This document shows, piece after piece, positions 10,698 to 20,900 of a stretch of 64,000 nucleotides of DNA. The DNA is taken from assembly GCA_036346275.1 (NCBI GenBank), contig CM070715.1, forward strand, positions 76,743,667-76,807,666, read 5' to 3'. A program made the position numbers and the translations under genes. Below the pieces are notes generated by a model that had not been told where the DNA came from, ran no database searches, and was given only the letters and a program-made list of their open reading frames with translations. The first letter of the stretch is position 1, and each line of letters starts with the position of its first letter. This stretch comes from Otatea glauca (taxonomy: Eukaryota; Streptophyta; Magnoliopsida; Poales; Poaceae).

Positions 10698-13600
10698 TGT
10701 AAGTTCAAGCTCAATTGGTTTTGGTGATTGGTTTAATATTAATGTTTAATCATTGTTTAATGACAAATCTAATCATTATGAGACTAACATGTTTTATTAA
10801 GTCTTATTCTTATTAGTCTCATACTTGGATGGAAAATGGAAAACCTAAGGTATGCACTCGTATTCATTCTATTATATAAATGCATACATAGAATTCAAGT
10901 TAAAGTATGAACTCTTCCATTGCTTTAGACCAAATATGTGCATTATGTTTTTAATTCATATATACATGAATACACACATCTAGGGAGAATTTATAATTTA
11001 ACTTGATGTTTCAATTGTATTGATCCATGTCCTCTTGTCATACAATATAAAGGATCAAGACCTTGAAACAATCTTTTGAGTATATATGACTTGTGTAGTT
11101 ATATTCTCATGTCAATTTAAATGAGTTCAAATTGAGTTCGATTGTCTCTCAATCAATCAAAGAACATTTCATCATGTGTTGATGGTGTTTCCTTGTTGAT
11201 TAAAGACAAGCGAAAAGTTCTTGAGTATAATGAAGCATTAGTTGCATCAAAGTGTTCAAGACAACAATTAATCATTCAAATTAATTTGGTTTGTGCTCAA
11301 TCGATCTTGGAGGCATCCATTATGTGTTAATGGAGTGCGGTGATGATTGAGATAACCGTGTTTGTTGGACTAACATCTTCCATGAGTTGTGAAGTAGGTT
11401 AAGTCCAAGATGATGAAGAATCGGGAAGAAGAAGTCATCATGTGTTGATGAGCTTCAAGAGGTGATCCCGAAGTGAAGAGAAGGGCTAGAGAAGGTTCAT
11501 CATGCATTGATGACCAAGAAGAAGAAGAAGAGGCGATCCTGGAGAGAAGATGACTGGAAATCATAAAAGCTCCAAGTGGATCAAGTGCGGCAAAGGTATA
11601 ACTAGCTAGGGCTAAGGATGTGTTCCAAGTCTTTTACCGGTCTCGGTGTTTGGTTGTGAGACCGGGTTGCTTGTTAGGTGTCGTATTATTAAGAGGGGTT
11701 GAGTCTTTTAGCTTGAGCTTCATCATGTGTTGATGAACTCGATCCGGTTCACTCTAGCTCACTCTCTTGTTTGATGTTTGCATGAAGCTAACCATTTGGC
11801 ATGTGTTGCAAATTGGTGAAGCTTGTGCATTGGATTTTATATGAGCTAAGTATTTGCATGTGTTGCAAATAAGGGTGCTCATACTTGCATCTTATTTGAA
11901 TCTTATTTGATTTGATTTTTGTTTGGAGCTAAGTTTTGCATGTGTCGCAAAAGGAGAGAGCTCAAGCAATTTGGTTTAAAGTGGTTGCATGGAGTTAGAG
12001 ATTTGCATGTGTTGCAAATAGAGAGCTCATGCACTTGTAATTATTGTGGTTGCTTGCATGGTGCTAGAGATTTGCATGTGTTGCAAATAGAGAGCTCATG
12101 TTTTGGTATTGCTTGGAGCTAGGTTTTTACATGTGTTGCAAAGAACAATGCTCAAGCATAAAATTGGTTTAATGTGTATTTGCAAGTTCGTTGTGCGAAT
12201 AAACCGAGGTCTATGAGTCCGAAATCCCGAGAGCATGTGAGTAGGGCTTGCAACAGGCGTTTGCAAGTTGACTGGGTCTTGTGTTGACCTTCACATGGCT
12301 AGGGGGATTAACCTCATAGACTCGGGTTTGATTTGCTTAATACGTTTTGCAAATAGATCTTGAGTTGTTTACGAAATGTGTTTTCGTTAGTTGGATTTGT
12401 TATTTGCAAATGTGTTTTGCAAATGAACTTGAGATTATGGGTTCCGATCCTAAAGCATGTGAATAGAGTTTGCAAATGTGTTTTGCAAATTGACTTGATC
12501 ATGTGTTGATTATCACATGGCTAAGAGGATTGATCTCATAAGTTCTTGGTTTATTTGCATATGTGTTTTGCAAATAATTTGTGCTTAATGAGATTCTTTG
12601 GAGTATGTGATTAACATGTGCAAATGTGTTTTGCATAGTGTTGTGATCATGTGTTGATCCTCACATAGCTCAAAAAATATCTTTAATGGTTTGGAGAAAA
12701 GTTTTTGTGAAAAATGTGTGTTTCTCCCGAGGCGGTCGTCTCAGCCTGTAGAGGCCGTGTGAGCACCGGGTCCGTGCTACCGCCCTCCGCCGGTGGAAAT
12801 TCTAGAGAGGATGTTTTTGGGCGATCAGGCGGTCGGTGCTACAGCCCATGGTAGGCCGGTAGCACCGACTACCGCCCCTTGGCCGTGTGATATTTCCAGA
12901 GAGGTGTTTTGAGTTCGGCTCGGTCCGTGCTACCGCCCGAGCGGTAGCACCCTTCATGATTGGTCGGTGCTACGGAAATCTGCAACAGCTAGTTTTGTAG
13001 CCGTTGGCGAGGAGACCGATGCTACCGGTCCCGGTAGGGCGGTAGCACCGGGTTTGCTGGATCTTTGCCCATTTCGCCCCCAACGGCTAGTTTTGGCTTG
13101 GAGGCTATAAAAGGAGGCCTTGGGGGGCAAGGGCAGTGTGTTGGCTGTGTGCTGATATGAAGTGTGAGTTCTTGGGGGTGTTGTGCATGTGTTGCCTTCT
13201 CCCATTTGCTTCTTGAGCTAGTGTGAGCCTCTAATTGCATGTGTTGCAATTAGGAGAGGATTGAGAGTCTCTTGTGCATGTGTTGCGCTTGAGGAGGATC
13301 CTTGTGCATGTGTTGCACTTGGTGATCACCGGAAGCACATGTGTTGTGCTTGGTGAAGTTCAAGCGAGAGGATTCGGCTTGTTACTCTTGGAGATTGCCG
13401 ACTCCTAGACGGCGTAGGGCGTCGTTCGCGGGAGCTCTCAAGGTTATGAGAAGCCCCGGCGAAGTTTGTGAAGGTTCGGGTTGAGCCTATGCGAAAGCGT
13501 GAAAAACCACATCTAGTGGATTCGAGGTGGGTGCTCAATTCGTGGAACCGGTCCAATGTGTTTGGGCTAACCTCAACGTGGACTAGGGGAGACCGGCAAG

Positions 13601-13932
13601 TCTCCGATCACCACGGTAAAAAGTATTGTGTCTCTTGTGTTGCCTTGTTCTCTTTATTTATATTCAAGCAATTTACATTCATAGAATTAATTGATTGATT
13701 GCTTGTCTTTAGAATTGCTTTTTGTTAGAGACATAATTAGTTAGTGCACATAGTGAGCCTAGTTGATTTAGGCTTTAATTGTCAAAACCTTAGTTTATCG
13801 CTTCCGCATTATTATTGATAAGGTTTTGGCATAAGGGTAATTAGGGGTGAATTGCTTTGTAGAAATTAGAAAGAGAAAGATTTTTAAAAGCCGCCTATTC
13901 ACCCCCCTCTAGTCGGCATCCTCGACCTTACA
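10698..13932 (+). repeat. 3' LTR of the gag-only element (3235 bp)
   Basis: Collinear with the 5' LTR (offset about 8314) and with the same TG...CA ends, TATA box (13106-13112) and hairpin family (11169-13364). Outside one segment the differences are sparse. Between 12716 and 12975 it has many one- to several-base deletions and substitutions relative to 4400-4690, mostly inside cc/gg runs, which accounts for most of the length difference. Confidence 0.95.
11169..13364 (+). repeat. ATGTGTT-loop hairpin family (3' LTR copy)
   Basis: The hairpins of the 5' LTR are present at the same relative places, for example the atttgcaa/ttgcaaat, ctaattgc/gcaattag and aagcac/gtgctt copies. One weak 5' LTR copy becomes a 5-bp stem here (acgaa-ATGTGTT-ttcgt near 12373). 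Confidence 0.85.
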
Positions 13933-14018
13933 CCGATATCTTCACCAAGCCTTTGGATAGCTCCAGATTTATTGCCTTAAGTGAGCTTGGAGTCGTAAGC
14001 CCTTACGGCCTTTCGTGA
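13933..14018 (+). pseudogene. C-terminal end of the host Copia RNase H
   Basis: Reads DIFTKPLDSSRF...VVSPYGLS then stop (TGA 14016-14018), the usual Copia pol C-terminus. It continues the QLAD codons ending at 2383 once the nested element and one CCGAT copy are removed. The insertion fell in the conserved QLAD-IFTK motif. Confidence 0.92.
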
Positions 14019-15849
14019 GGGGGAGCTGGTTTGTATATTATGTATTATATGTTTTTTTCAGCTTTTCTTTTCTTTGTGTTTCTTCTGGGTGACTTTGGGC
14101 TTGTTTTCTTGAGTTGAGTTCACTCACTTAGACTTCTGGCATGTCTTGCATGGACCTCTTATCTTGTGCTTTAGATTGCTATTATGCGTGATTAGCTGTT
14201 CTCTCTTCTCTTTAGGTTGAGTTCCCTCACAGTCTTATAAGTCTAGCAAGTATTGGGCCTCTTGGGTAGACAGTCTGTGTGCACTCCTTAGTTGAGATCT
14301 AGAGTCAGCTTCCCTATGTCAGTCACTGGGGAAGATAAGAGCGAGTCTGAGCCGTAGTGAGTCTCTTCTATCTTATCTATGCTCAATAGCCATCCAGTTT
14401 TGCAGTTTCTCGACTTCTTCTCCTCATTCTGTTTTTCTGGTTGTTATTGAGTTCATTTGGGTTTTCTTTATGCCTAATCTTGATAATAACTCAACTTTAA
14501 CCAGATTTAAGCTTAAAATTGATTCATTTGTTGAGGGGGGAGTTTGGGAATCTGTTCATGCATTGCATTTAATTGTATTTTCTGTTTTATGAGCCTTGTC
14601 TATTCTGCAATTGACTCAATCTTCATAAAATACATCATGCTATATCTTTTGAAGAAAATCACTAGCTTAGATATGTCCAAGTCCATTTATCATGCTAAGC
14701 TTATTAAAATCTGAAAAATTTGAAAGCTTTAAATGAAAACTTGACGAAACATGTTGCTTTTACTTACTAAGTTTCTTCTCTAGGGGTTTTTATCATGAAT
14801 TGTGAAAATTTGGATTTCTCTAGAGTCCCTATAGCAGTTTGGGTGAAATTTGTTTGATCCATATTTGAGTCCTTCAGAATTGCTCATATGTGCTAAATTA
14901 AAAAAAATTGACTCTTTTGTGCAAAGTTGATCTCAACACTTTATATTCACGAGATTGCTTCCCATTGCACTTGGGATGAACTTGAAATATATTGTGTATG
15001 ACCAAGATCATTCTCTTAAGAGTTACTCTTGAGATGATCGAAAAAGGCTTGAGTCAATTTAAAAAAAATGCAAATATCAAACACATAAGTGGGTAAACAA
15101 TGCAAATAATGTCAAACATTTGCACCCCGCTATGTTTTTTAAAGTCTTAAAGAAAATTTTCATAAATTTAAAAATGAGCTTGAAGGACCTTATATGCACT
15201 TCAAAATTCTCCAAAGTGTTGAGTAGGTTGAACTCTAGGTTTTTCATTTGATCCTTGAGTGGTTTTGCTTCTAACTTTGAAACTTTGCTAAGTTTTGCAC
15301 TTGTCAAATCATGCTAAAATGAAATATTGTAAAACTCAGCTTTTTCATAAAATATATTGGTCTTGAACATGTCTTAGTTCAGTCATATTCTGAAATTGAC
15401 AAGCTTAGTGTAATATCTTTCCATTTTGATCAATTGGATAATCTTCAAAGCTCTTTAGATTGCATTTCATGCATACATAAAAAAAATTGATGCCTATATT
15501 GCCAAAAGAGGGAGAAAACGTAGAAAAGGCATCACTAAAAAGATAAAAATGTGAATGCTTATTTGGTTATTATGATCTTTGTAAATCTATGCTACTACTT
15601 CTTTTGGATCATAATTTCATAATCACATTTGACATGTTTAGTTGGATTTTAGAGTTTTTGTTAAAAACATGCTCTTTATTAAATTTAACTCTAAAATCTA
15701 AATTCCTCTTCGTCAACTTGGTCATGATTTTATATCTTTCTCTCTGGACCAAGTTTGGCTTTGCAATCAAATTGCTTTCTTCTTCTCTCATTCAAACTCA
15801 AATTTATGCCTTTTGTGTGGTTTGTCAATATACTCATCAAGGGGGAGAT
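14019..15849 (+). other. 3' non-coding interior of the host Copia element, with polypurine tract
   Basis: About 1.8 kb without a recognisable frame between the pol stop and the 3' LTR. It begins with a purine-rich gagggggagctgg directly after the stop and ends with aagggggagat (about 15839-15849), the likely polypurine tract. Text-like AT-rich DNA with 'caaattgactc'-type words fills the rest. No env-like protein is seen. Confidence 0.7.
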
Positions 15850-17494
15850 TGAAGGACCATGTGGAGGTCCATCCATGTTTGTGATGAGTATTTGATTAAA
15901 TTTGAGCTTGGGTTGCTCTTGTTTGAGTTTGATTTGAATTGGATTTTCAATTGGAAGCAATTTGAGGTCTTCTCTGTTTTCCTGGTGCTACCGGCTAGAA
16001 CGAGAAAAAATGAATTTTAATGAATGTACTTTGATGGATTTATTTCACATCTTTGTGGGCATTGCTATGTGAAGAGTTTCCTTATCTTTGATGGTTGCAG
16101 GGCGACGGTGCTAGATCATGGTGAGGCGGAGGATGACCGGGACAGGCGAGGAGCGTCGGAGGTCCAGACGGTTGGGAGATCGCCGGAAGATGATCGGAGA
16201 CGGAGTCCGGGCAAGTCAAGAAGACAAGGAAAGGAGATGATGCTAGCTACATGCCGCGTGGATCAATGAGGGCCGTCGGATTGAGGTCTAGTTGATAGGT
16301 TAGCGGGTCTAGGTAGTATGCTTTGAAAATCGTGTAAAAAAACCCGGTATGTGTGTGGGTTTTGGGTTAGCCCTTGCATAGCTGTGTGTGTGGGTTAATC
16401 CTAGCCCTTAGATGAGTGCTCTAGGGTTGAGGGACTCATCCAAGGGTGGTAGGTGGCCCAAAAGTAGTATAAATAGGGGTGGAGGGGTAGCCTCCTTCCC
16501 TTGAAGGTTTTTGAATGCTCCTTTGAGCTTTGCCCACATGGAAGTGAGGCTTTGTAACCTCTCCTTCCAGAAATGAAAGTTTTATCCATCCAACTCTGAA
16601 TTTATTTTGCGCATTTACATTATGTCTTTACTTTACGCAATTTAAATTCAGCATTTACTTTCCCGCAATTACATTCTCGCAATTTACTTTCACGCAATTT
16701 GGATTTGCCTCCCCTCCTTCTAAATGCTGTTGATCTTGGATGTTTTCAGTGTGTTCATATGGTTTTACATCTCTTTTGCACTCTTGGATTGAGTAAAGAA
16801 CATCTTTTCTTTCAAGTTCCAACTTTGTTCAGAACTTGTTCATTGCGCAGCATTTAGTATTTGATTTTTATAAAAATCTAGAAAAATCCTTTTTAAGTGA
16901 TTATTGTTGGAGGAGGTGCGGGACTCTGATATCCACCTGTAGAAAAATTTTGGAGTTCACTTGTTGCACCGTTCGGGCGCCATGAGGTGAAAACCGAGCC
17001 CCAAACTTTCTGCTCAAAGTTCTTGACTGACTGTGTTCTTTGATTTTTCCTGTTTTTTCTATAAGGTTTTTTGAGGAGAAATTTGGTGGTGTTCTTCACG
17101 ACTCTTCTGATCATAGGGAGAAAAATTCTCAAAATTTTGTGAGGTGCAGAAACCCACCAACCTCCTGTTCAAATTGAGGATAATTTCTGAAAATTCTGCT
17201 TTTGCTTTTCTGAAAGTGACTTTTGTGATTTGAATTAATCTCCTTTCTAAAAGCAAGAGTTGGATTGATTCCTCTTTATCTTGGACACTGGACAACCAAG
17301 ATTGTGACTCAAAAATCCCCACATATTTTATAGTACTTATCCATGCAAGTTAGGGGTACACATAGTTGTCTAGTTTTTCGGATTTTTTCACGATTTCTTT
17401 TGAGCGATCTTGTCGAGGTTTTTATTGGAGTATTTTGGGGGAAAATTTATTTGCGACCATTCACCTCCTCTTTGTTCGCCATCTCAATCCTTCA
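15850..17494 (+). repeat. 3' LTR of the host Copia element (1645 bp)
   Basis: Begins TGAAGG directly after the polypurine tract and ends CCTTCA, a perfect 6-bp terminal inverted repeat. A TATA motif TATAAATA is at 16468-16475. The block 16330-16740 is matched in reverse by the fragment at the start of the window. A flanking duplication cannot be tested because the other end is rearranged. Confidence 0.85.
16468..16475 (+). promoter_or_regulatory. TATA box of the host Copia LTR
   Basis: TATAAATA in the context agtataaataggggtgg. The same motif appears on the minus strand at 718-725 in the inverted LTR fragment. Confidence 0.65.
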
Positions 17495-17902
17495 GTGTGA
17501 TAAATCGACTTCGTTAATATACAATTTTTGAGCATATTCTGAAGTACAATATGGTACATGTTGTTTTATGCATCTCTAATCTCTAATCTTGTGTTACATT
17601 TGCCTCAATATAAAATCTAGAATAATAGTCAAACTCTCCTTGCAATAAGCGGTAACCACAGCTCAACCTATGCAAAATCGCACACACGAATAGCATTATC
17701 ACCATAAGAATCCATACAGATCTGGCTCTGAAACATAGCGTCCACTACTGCATACTGGCATACAATAGGTGAAACTGAACAAGACGACCCGATCAGGGTT
17801 GGTCTCTGTTCCTCTTCGCTGCAGCATTTTTTCAAAACGAACATGCTGCTGACGCTCACTACTTATTAAGTACTGCTAGTTGCTGAAGTAGGAAAAGAAC
17901 TT

Positions 17903-20900
17903 CTACCACGAGGAAAACATGAAGATGGAAGGAAGAAGCAAATACAAGGAAACCAACAGAGGAAGCAAAAGCCGAGGGCTAGTTGAGGTGGCTGAACCAG
18001 CTGGATGGCTGCCAGAAGTGTCTGAACCAGTATGAGCGCTGTCTGAAGTGCCTGAACCAGCTTTCGAACCACTTCCTGATGCCTGCAGCATGTCTCTGAA
18101 CCAGTAGGCTGAGTCCTTCGGGTATCGCTTGAGGGTCGTAAAATCAACATATACGATTCCGAACTTGGATGTGTAACCTGACAGCCACTCAAAGTTGTCA
18201 AGAAGAGACCATGCAAAGTAGGCAACCACGTTCGCACCATCGTCGATCGCTTTCTTCAGCTCAGTGAGGTAGTTCTTGTAGAAGTCAACCCTTACAGTGT
18301 CATGCAGGAACTCTTCACGAGTGAGATTTCCAGGTTGATCCATACCTGGTACCATGACACCATAATTGTTGATACAGTCCAATGAGCAGAGCATGTAAAT
18401 TTTCAATTTTTTGGAGATAAGTCGTTTGAAGTACCGTTCTCCGATATAATGATTGTTGGATTTCTGTACTTCTCCTTTATGTAGTTCACAGCTCCATACA
18501 TGCCCGTTGGGACGATATAAAGCCAATTAGAATTTGCCTGCAGAGGTTGATGCATCATCACAGATTCTCATGTTATTTTTGTACTTGCCAATCTTGTAAC
18601 ACTGACAGAATAAACTAAAATTGAAAGTAGCAAGAGGAAACAACTATATACCTGCTGTCCAATCGGTATGCCATTTCGTTGAACTGCATGAAAGGAGAAA
18701 AATGATGGTGTCTTGAGTAATGATACTGATATATATAAAACTTGAATCAAAAGTTGGTAACTCACAGATAAATGAAACATGCCAATCGGATGAGTAGCTT
18801 GTTGGTGCTTGCTGAGGCGTTGGTTGGTCTGTCATGTAGTTAGTAGTATACTGATTGATCCCAAAATAATCTGCAGAGCCTTTTACTAACTTGGCTTGTT
18901 CAGGTGTGAAACTAGGTAACCTCTCTTTCACAGTGTCTTGTATTATCTTTGGATATTGTCCATTTATTAATGGATCAAGAAACCTGAATTGCAATAATTG
19001 ATTTTCTTCAACATGGGAAATTGTGTCAAACAAAAACCTGGAGGTTTTGTCACAGATTACTGTTACGGTCTTACCAACCAACATGGAAGTCCCTGGCCCT
19101 TTGAGCTGCAGCTTGGTCTTCGGTTGAGTTAGTCAGAGGTTCATACCAATTGAAGTCCAGAACTATCCCAATTTTGCCTTTCTGACTTGCCTAAATTTTA
19201 GAAATACAATATTTTGTTCTCAATCAGCCAATAGAATCTTACATGACAAGTAATACATATGTAACATATTTGGCATGCTTAGAGACCTATTTTCACTATG
19301 AAATGCGTACGCTATTGCATTGTTCTGAAGTGCAAGTTCTGGTTCACTTGATTTGGTTTGTCCACATATTATAAATACATTAGGTTAGTAGACCAAATTG
19401 TTTTCACCAATTCCACTGTCATGCTGCACAAGGTAAACCAAAAGCATTTGAACTTGCAGGCGAACTGTCCTTTTTGAAAAAATAAAGCATATGTTATTCA
19501 GAAAAAAAGCAGACTTTACTCTAGCCATTATAGTTAGATCACTTGGTACTCAGCACACCATGAAAAAAATAGAGTTTTTCAAGATAGATTGCAGTACAGG
19601 ATATATATAGTTTAGTCAATTCCATTAAAAAAGCTAATTCAAGAAACTGCCAAAGCGTATAAGGATGCACTCATCTGCAGTACAAAAAAAGGAGAAACAG
19701 AATAGTGATGAATTTTGACCAAATTTAATGCTCCTTTGTTGATAGTAGACTGTACAATCAATAGTTGATTATAGCCGTTGTCCATCAGATGGTAAAGGTG
19801 GGAAAATACAAACTACCGGTTTACACAGGTAAGCGTTAAAAACCACCAAAAATTAATGTTGTGTTGTGGTAAGGGGTTGGGTACGGATCCGAGGACCGAG
19901 GGTAGGACGCTCACCCTCGCCTAGCCACCAGGGCTCTTCCGTGACATGGTAGAGAGGCTCTGAGGTTTGATAGCCAGGAAGGCGGGGGATCGCCCTCCAA
20001 GCTCAGCCAGGGCTCTCCCCAACGAACAAGGAGGCTCTAATCTTTGGCCAACTAGTTTGGGGACTAGACTTTGGCCCTGTTTGTTTAGGCTTAGACTTTT
20101 TGGCTTATAGCTTAAAGCCAGCTTTTGGACTTAAACAGCTTAAAAGCTAACGGCTTTTATACGTGATAGAGGTAGGTAATTTTACCCTAACTTTAGTAGT
20201 ATTAGTCTAAAACCAACCCTCAATAAGCCAAAAAAACCTCTCTCCAGTGGCTTTTGGCTTTTAGTTATATGAAGACTTATGACTTTTGAAAAGCCCGGAT
20301 AAAAAACTGCTCATTTGTTTAGGTTTTAGCTTTTTGGCTTTTAAGCCGGTGAAAAAGCTCAATCAAACAGTGCCTTTGTTTATTTCTTGCTTAATGATAG
20401 CAGGTACAATGTTGTCCCTTTTATAGGGATGGCTAGACTTGACCCCTAAGAAACATATCCATATATTATGGAAACTAATCCCTAATAACAGGAAACTTAT
20501 CCCTAATACATGGAAATAACCTAAAAGAAAACAAACCTAAATAATAAGGAAACTAATTATTCTAATCCTAATCGGCGATATGCTGCCAACCCTAGGCCCT
20601 AGCTATGGCTTGTCACACCATAAAATGCTGACAGGTGGGTTAGTTGTTGCAAACATACATATTGTCATGTTACTAACACTGGAATATGTCGTCAGCACAA
20701 CTGTTTCTATTTTTTCTTCTTCGTCAGTAGACAATACCTGGTACTTATTGCGATATCTCACAACTGCATTAGCATGAGATAAGAGAATGTTATGAGCAAC
20801 GGTGTAAGGCTCTGTTGCTGAGTTCCCACCAGCGGCACATTTGGTGCATCGGTTAGGGGGGTTCGTCCCTGTATCATAGCCAAGTGCAGCTACTATCCTT

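Larger units (their letters stand above)
2384..13932 (+). mobile_element. Complete gag-only (non-autonomous) LTR retrotransposon, 11.55 kb
   Basis: Two direct LTRs (2384-5632 and 10698-13932) start TGTAAG and end CTTACA. The element is flanked by the 5-bp target duplication CCGAT (2379-2383 and 13933-13937). A primer-binding site related to the initiator-Met tRNA type (5635-5646) and a polypurine tract (about 10683-10697) are in place. The only coding region is gag (5690-7378). The remaining 3.3 kb of the interior shows no protease, integrase, RT or RNase H motif, so the element must borrow pol from an autonomous partner. The gag style and PBS suggest a Copia-type, SIRE/Maximus-like lineage, which is inference. 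The LTRs are very similar except in one GC-rich segment. Confidence 0.93.
1141..17494 (+). mobile_element. Truncated Copia LTR retrotransposon (host of a nested insertion)
   Basis: The element keeps part of reverse transcriptase and RNase H (1166-2383, finished at 13935-14018), a long 3' non-coding part, a polypurine tract and a 3' LTR (15850-17494). Gag, protease, integrase and a correctly oriented 5' LTR are absent. It is split by the 11.55-kb element at 2384-13932. Removing that element and one CCGAT copy restores the reading of the RNase H end across the break, so the Copia element was there first. The 5' boundary is approximate. Confidence 0.85.
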
